NCBI GenBank assembly: GCA_964020085.1
Contig: OZ026600.1
Location: forward strand, 38,503,919 to 38,567,918
Direction of reading: 5' to 3'
From: Micromussa lordhowensis
Taxonomy: Eukaryota; Cnidaria; Anthozoa; Scleractinia; Lobophylliidae
DNA: 64,000 bases
Position 1 is the stretch's first letter. Every line of letters starts with the position of its first letter. Of this stretch, positions 60,101 to 64,000 are shown in pieces. The position numbers and the translations under genes are program-made. Below the pieces are notes generated by a model. The model was not told where the DNA came from. It made no database searches and was given only the letters and a program-made list of their open reading frames with translations.

Positions 60101-63096
60101 CTTTTCTCCGATACCCGGGTTTGCTTCCCTCCTGAAAAACCAATACTACAAATCCAACTGATTGGACCTAGATAGAGGACCCTCATGAAATCTAGCTGCG
60201 GCTAATGTGGCTTTGTTTCTAACTGTCGCAAGTTATTTATTTTATTGCCTAACGAGGGCTTTACCGTATTCCTACAATTGAGATGGACGGTGAGTTAACG
60301 ACTTTGACAAATTGCTTCCCTTTTTACTCAGACGAAACCCCAGGTAAACCTGTAGGACGTAACACCAAAGTGAATTCTCTTCCCATTGAAAACCGGCATT
60401 CACTGACTACCGCCCTTGACCTGGACGAAGCAGCATTAAGAATTCGGGACCTTCCAGACTCAAACAAGAGATTGCCATGCGTCAACCGCGTCAAGAGTGA
60501 CGACAGACTGGAACCTAATGACAACAACTTGAGTAACGGAGATCTGGTCGCCAATGGCTCGGCCCCTGTGGTGATCAACGGAAACTCGCGCATGTCAACT
60601 GGATCGTCACACAAAGACGTCAGTCTTGGTGATATAGAGTCACGCATTCCACCAAACAGCCCGGGCCATGAATCAAAGCGTGACACAATTGTCACGGTAG
60701 ATACCGACGATACTACTCCCCCAGGTGGAGTGAGGCCTTGTTGCCCAGCATTCTGCTACTGTGAGAGTAATTGTTGTGACAATTACAAGGAGTCCTGCAT
60801 TCGAAGAACCTGGCATGGATTGCGTTATTATGTGTGTGCTTTTGTGGAGCACAAGTACTTCGAGTGGTTCATCCTGTTCATGATCGTCATAAGTAGTTTA
60901 ACTTTGGTAAGTTCTAACACTTTGTTCACGATTGACCTAGAGTTGTATGGATCGAAGTATATTTACCACAACAATTCTGTAGATTGCTTTGGGTATTTCC
61001 CAGGTGGAACACGTCTATCATGTCCAGACATTTGCTTTAATACATGCACTATTCATTATTACAGGTATTTGAAGACATCCATTTGAAAAACAATCCTGTG
61101 CTGGAGAAAGCGCTGGGTGTCATGAACTTCTCATTTGCAATCATCTTTACCGTGGAAATGCTTCTCAAAATTCTCGGAATGGGTTTCGTGGGTTATTTTT
61201 CCAACTTGTGGAACTGCTTGGACAGTTTCATTGTAGCGGTAAGTTGCTGCACACTCTTTACGGTGACTATCCCGTGCTTTTTCGCATATGTCTTTTCTGT
61301 TTTGATCGACGTCTGTTTCTCGTTTCTATCTTGGTGACCTGGGTCTTTCCTGTTCGCGCTTCGAATTTATGTCTTTGCAAGCATGGTGTTACAGCCGCCA
61401 CTTACAGCTCCCGACTTGTTTGACGGGAGAGAGACTGCTATATTTACAGGTTTCGTCTCATTTTGTTGACTGGCATAAGTTAAATTAATTTTAAACATGA
61501 GTTGCACGTGCGCTTAGAATATTAAAGCCACGAAATCAACGAGTCAAGTAACAGGCAACTTCAGAGCTAGAACTGAAATCAATAACCCGGGTATATTCCC
61601 AGCGTTCCACTCTTTTACCTTGTTTGTTTCGTTGTCTTGCTTTGTAGATCTCTCTCGCAAGTCTTACTGGTAGCAAAAATCTACAGTCGTTTAGATCCCT
61701 CAGAGCTTTAAGACCTCTCAGAGCGATCTCGCGGTTTGAAGGAATGAAGGTAAGTTAGCCCAAGTAAACGTCAATTCATTGTGTCATTTCCTCTTATTTG
61801 GGAATGGCTGAACTTTTGTATTATTTGCGTAATGTGCAGCTCGTAATCAAGATGACATTAGCAGTGTCTTTTTGGTCAGAATCTACACATTGGTAGTCCT
61901 CTCTTTGTAAGAAAAATCCTTGCGAAAGTCTATTTGCCGAAGCTAAGAAAGTATTACTGAACATCATATTGAAAAAGAAAAAGCTAATAAGCATTTACTT
62001 TCTACACACAAATATATTTACACTACCAAATATATAATATACAATATACAAATATATAATATACAAATATATTTACACTGTGGTAGTGTAAATATATTTG
62101 TGTGTAGAAAGTAAATGCTTATTAGCTTTTTCTTTTTCAATATGATGTTAAGAAAAATCCCATTCTCTCCAATATGAAATAATGTATGTTTTTTTAAATT
62201 CGTTTTCTTTAACCCTAAACCACCTTATTTTTATAATACTTTCTCTACATTTGTTCCCTTAATAGTAGGAGATACCATTTTGTGGATTTCACCACCCTTG
62301 GTCATGCTTTGTTCAAAAACAATTTGCTTTAAATAATTCTTATCCGGTCATCAAGGCCGATAAACCAAAGATTTTTTTGATCAAGAACATCTACGATGAT
62401 ACATTTTCCTGTATTAAAAGAAAAGCGAAAGAAAACCGCAAGGCTCTTTTTTATTACGTGATTGCGTATGTTTAACTCTCAGTAGTATTGTAAGTAATGT
62501 TTAGTGTTTTCCGTTGGTAACTTATATGTTTACGCAATTTATCTATAATTAAAAAAGAGCATTGTAATTAGGCCAACTGTAATTTTAATTAGCGGGATTG
62601 TATTGTCATATATGTATTGTAAGTAGTGCAAGTATAAGTAGTGATAGTTATAAATATATTTTAAGTGTAAATGTAAGTATTATATTAGTACTGTAAGAAG
62701 TGTAAGTGTTCGTCTTGTATATAAAATTGCGTATTCTAACTACCAAAAGAAATGAAGATGACAGACGAGATTTCCCATTCCTTACCGAGTAGTAAGCGCT
62801 TACAGTTTGATGTGTTTTCGTTGTAGATTGTCGTGAATTCGTTGGTGCACGCCGTTCCTGCGATCGTGAACGTGATGCTGGTGTGCCTTATCTTCTGGCT
62901 CATCTTTAGCATTGTTGGTTATCAGCTGTTTAGCGGGAAATTCTACAGATGTGTCAATAACAAAACCTTGGAGATGATCGACTGGCACATAGTCCAAAAA
63001 AAGGAACAGTGTAACAAGACCCTGGGCATGCGCTGGATGAATGCAAAAATCAACTTCGACAGCTCCTTGCAAGGATTCTTGGCTTTGTTTCAAGTC
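46172..63096 (+). CDS. Voltage-gated sodium channel alpha subunit, cnidarian DKEA type (partial, 3' end outside window)
   Basis: Sixteen coding exons join in frame to 1,207 codons: 46172-46381, 51036-51163, 51705-51785, 53779-53907, 54622-54713, 54964-55167, 55627-55690, 55798-55942, 56090-56236, 57170-57532, 57989-58177, 58863-59610, 60332-60906, 61065-61238, 61648-61749, 62827-63096. The product is a four-domain plasma-membrane channel carrying the rising phase of action potentials. Visible parts: N-terminus, domain I S1-S6, domain II S1-S6, a long charged linker, domain III S1-S5 and most of its pore loop. S4 sensors have regular Arg/Lys every third residue. Filter residues: Asp343 ([10 protein letters not shown]) and Lys669 ([10 protein letters not shown]). 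Lys in domain II and the overall match point to the cnidarian Nav2.5-like class. The start is the first ATG after an in-frame TAG; an upstream exon is possible. The end is the window edge. Confidence 0.95.
51164..51704 (+). other. U12-type AT-AC intron
   Basis: The donor is ATATCCTT, the exact U12 5' splice consensus. The intron ends GCGCAC, with branch site TTCCTTGAC at 51,686-51,694, its A lying 11 nt from the 3' end. Only this junction keeps the frame (THQ then [19 protein letters not shown]). Minor-spliceosome introns are known at this place in vertebrate SCN genes. Confidence 0.92.
51705..56236 (+). CDS. Sodium channel exons 3-9: domain I
   Basis: S1 [20 protein letters not shown]2 [21 protein letters not shown]3 [19 protein letters not shown]4 [19 protein letters not shown] (Arg/Lys every third position), S5 in [21 protein letters not shown] long extracellular turret with NSS and NYT glycosylation sites and paired cysteines follows. 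The pore loop is [18 protein letters not shown] (filter Asp343 codon at 55,916-55,918), then S6 [18 protein letters not shown]. The S5/pore is spread over four small exons (54964-55167, 55627-55690, 55798-55942, 56090-56236). Confidence 0.93.
55230..55375. repeat. MITE-like repeat, copy B (sodium channel intron 6)
   Basis: Inverted relative to the copy at 33.3 kb. Shows fold-back arms CGTAATTTCAAATCGG and CCGATTTTGAAATTACTCG around GCGCTGCCCAC. Confidence 0.6.
56522..56760. repeat. 106-bp tandem repeat in sodium channel intron 9
   Basis: GAAAGTACTGCTCAATAGCT, then GGTCACACACTAGGGTTTCA and ACCACCTTGTACAGCATAAT, repeat with a 106-bp period (GAAAG starts at about 56,536, 56,642 and 56,748). Two full copies and a third that decays after GTGAAAGTAACG. 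Confidence 0.88.
57170..59610 (+). CDS. Sodium channel exons 10-12: I-II linker, domain II, start of II-III linker
   Basis: Exon 10 has a short acidic I-II linker, then S1 [20 protein letters not shown]. Exon 11 has S2 [20 protein letters not shown]3 and the start of S4 (SVLRTFRL). Exon 12 continues S4 ([13 protein letters not shown]), S5, and the pore [13 protein letters not shown] with Lys669 (AAA, 59,115-59,117) where bilaterian Nav1 has Glu. S6 is [20 protein letters not shown]. The linker then runs from acidic (DEEPEDEEE) to a long Lys/Arg-rich stretch, residues about 717-745. Confidence 0.93.
58283..58331. repeat. Short direct repeat
   Basis: CTAGTCTATAAGGTGTCTTT occurs twice in tandem with a TGTA spacer in sodium channel intron 11. 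Confidence 0.85.
58440..58745 (+). mobile_element. 5'-truncated LINE, reverse-transcriptase C-terminus and 3' UTR
   Basis: From 58,454, [20 protein letters not shown] then KRFLNIH ends at TAA 58,535-58,537. This is the same C-terminal pattern as the relic at 19.4-19.6 kb. The 3' UTR shares ATCTTGAATAAAACA (about 58,716-58,731), followed here by GTTGTCA/CTTGTCA repeats. It is sense-oriented inside channel intron 11. Confidence 0.7.
59697..59840. mobile_element. Palindromic MITE in sodium channel intron 12
   Basis: Left TATATCAAACACAAGAGACA pairs with right TGTCTCGAGTGTTTGATATA. The inner parts CATCGGGATATCCAAGCACC and GGTGTTTGGATAGCCGATG also pair. No coding capacity. Confidence 0.75.
60005..60200 (+). 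repeat. Probable diverged SINE in sodium channel intron 12
   Basis: CTCGCCTCCCACCAATTTGA, CTGGTTTAATTCCGG, then GTCACATGTGGGTTGAATTA and TTTTCTCCGATACCCGGGTT resemble a dispersed cnidarian SINE with a B-box-like GGTTYRATTCC. The assignment is from recollection of that pattern, not a search. Confidence 0.4.
60332..63096 (+). CDS. Sodium channel exons 13-16: II-III linker and domain III (partial)
   Basis: Exon 13 finishes the linker. It carries a cysteine-rich stretch ([14 protein letters not shown], residues about 969-982) and starts S1 ([16 protein letters not shown]). Exon 14 has S2 and S3 start ([18 protein letters not shown]), exon 15 has S4 ([18 protein letters not shown], five Arg), exon 16 has S5 and the pore loop up to [11 protein letters not shown]. 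The next exon should begin with the domain III filter residue, and it is not in the window. Confidence 0.92.
61750..62826 (+). other. Sodium channel intron 15
   Basis: GT-AG intron between domain III S4 and S5. Apart from the 69-bp-arm palindrome, it has a GTAAGTRTWAGTGTAAG-like low-complexity stretch (about 62,600-62,710). No gene. Confidence 0.7.
61960..62149. mobile_element. Palindrome with 69-bp arms (young MITE) in sodium channel intron 15
   Basis: 61,960-62,028 (starting AACATCATATTGAAAAAGAA) is the exact reverse complement of 62,081-62,149. The 52-bp loop is made of TATATAATATACAA repeats. Perfect arms imply recent insertion or gene conversion. In the pre-mRNA it would form a long hairpin. 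Confidence 0.9.
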
Positions 63097-64000
63097 GTAC
63101 GTATGGAACTTCATCATTATCAAAGCAGGCTTAACGGACAGGGAAAGTGGATTTAGCTTCCACTTGTCTTGCCTCGTTTACACGTATTATGTAGTCTTTA
63201 TTTCTTATTATAAAATAACTGACGTACTACGCGCGCTCTGATTGGTCAATAGAGTCGCAAGTTCTATTGCAAGTTCTATTTTGGTCTGGAAAGGTCAGGA
63301 GTCGAAAATCAAAAAAAAAATCTAAACCAAGGAATGAAAACAATAGTGCGAAGGAAGATGGGTCCAGCAAGAAGAGACAATTTGCCGTGGTCGAAGCAAA
63401 GAAAATCTTGACAGCATTATGGAAACGTAGAACACTAGCAACAAAACAAAACGGATTTCGCTGGCTGAGATGTCAATAACATGAATATCTTTCATTCAAC
63501 ATATACATGGAAATTTACAAGGAAAAATAGGACCAGACGTTGATATAAGTTTATATGCTCAGAGCTTTTTGTCTATTGCGAAACATTTACGCCGATTCCG
63601 TTTACGCTTAACTTCAGAGGAATTTTCGGTGCTTTCCGCGGTCTGTGGAGGATGCGTTTCTGACTACAGCCGGGGGGCTCAACTGATCAATTTGGTTGTT
63701 AAAATGCAGGAAGAATATTTCTTACGAGTTGACATTTAAGCCTAGGAGCAATGTTGAGTTTAAACTGCATGCATGCATGCATAACACGAAAAATGAGCTT
63801 AGAGAGTGTAGATTTCAAGCGATAGCTTTTATTTTACAAAATACATAGAAACACGCACTTCATAGCATTCAACATCAATAAATACCAATAACACCAGTTT
63901 GCATCTGTCACCCATGCGAACAGTACAATTATTGCCAACGAGCCAGCCGAGCGAAGACGCTCGGCTGGCGAGGCGGCAGAGAATAGTGCCGCGCGAAGAA
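63097..64000 (+). other. Sodium channel intron 16 (incomplete)
   Basis: Starts GTACGT. The 70-codon frame at 63,267-63,479 is Lys/Arg-rich with no domain and is not a channel exon. An (ATGC) run is at about 63,767-63,782. At the end, GCCAGCCGAGCG and its perfect complement form a 12-bp stem with an AAGA loop (63,942-63,969), followed by GCGGCA/TGCCGC. Confidence 0.6.

Noticed and set aside
63267..63479. Lys/Arg-rich frame as the next sodium channel exon
   Set aside because: It does not continue the domain III pore (expected to start near ATF-x-GW) and lacks matching splice sites.

Overview
The window looks like nuclear DNA from an anthozoan cnidarian, most likely a stony coral. It is AT-rich, gene-sparse and intron-rich, with GT-AG introns plus one clear AT-AC intron, and it carries many small palindromic and TIR elements. 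The voltage-gated sodium channel has the Asp/Lys filter pattern known from cnidarian channels. The species call is inference; the genes and repeats are read from the sequence.

Layout. 1-8.6 kb: intergenic, with a 31-bp minisatellite (838-1047), a TIR element (1108-1631) and a repeat motif near 2.34 kb. 8,590-11,742 (+): a complete five-exon gene for a secreted fibroblast-growth-factor-like protein (170 aa), followed by an AU-rich 3' flank. 12.2-17.1 kb: palindromic elements, a hammerhead-ribozyme-like core (minus strand, 12,658-12,682), a 14-bp minisatellite and a tRNA-Ala(UGC) gene (16,962-17,033, minus). 19.2-23.1 kb: a LINE 3' end, an 844-bp TIR transposon with subterminal TGCGAT motifs, and an 873-bp TIR element with a TTA target duplication. 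23.4-30.7 kb: a decayed Ty3/Gypsy-type LTR retrotransposon (minus) split by a four-unit tandem array (~23.69-27.2 kb) and a GC-rich minisatellite (27.22-27.48 kb). 30.7-46.2 kb: intergenic DNA with several palindromic elements and no convincing gene.

46,172-63,096 (+), running off the right edge: a voltage-gated sodium channel alpha subunit. Sixteen coding exons join in frame (3,621 nt, 1,207 codons) and cover the N-terminus, domain I, domain II, the II-III linker and domain III up to the last exon junction before its pore. The visible filter residues are Asp (domain I) and Lys (domain II, where bilaterian Nav1 has Glu). This matches the DKEA class described for cnidarian Nav2.5-type channels. 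The intron inside the first membrane segment is a U12-type AT-AC intron with consensus donor and branch site. The channel introns hold several repeats: a palindrome with 69-bp arms, a 106-bp tandem repeat, a LINE 3' end and probable MITE and SINE copies.

The two protein genes act in different processes (secreted growth-factor signalling and membrane excitability), and nothing here suggests a functional link. No operon, CRISPR array or prokaryotic content is present. Most other open frames are short and lack splice or codon support.
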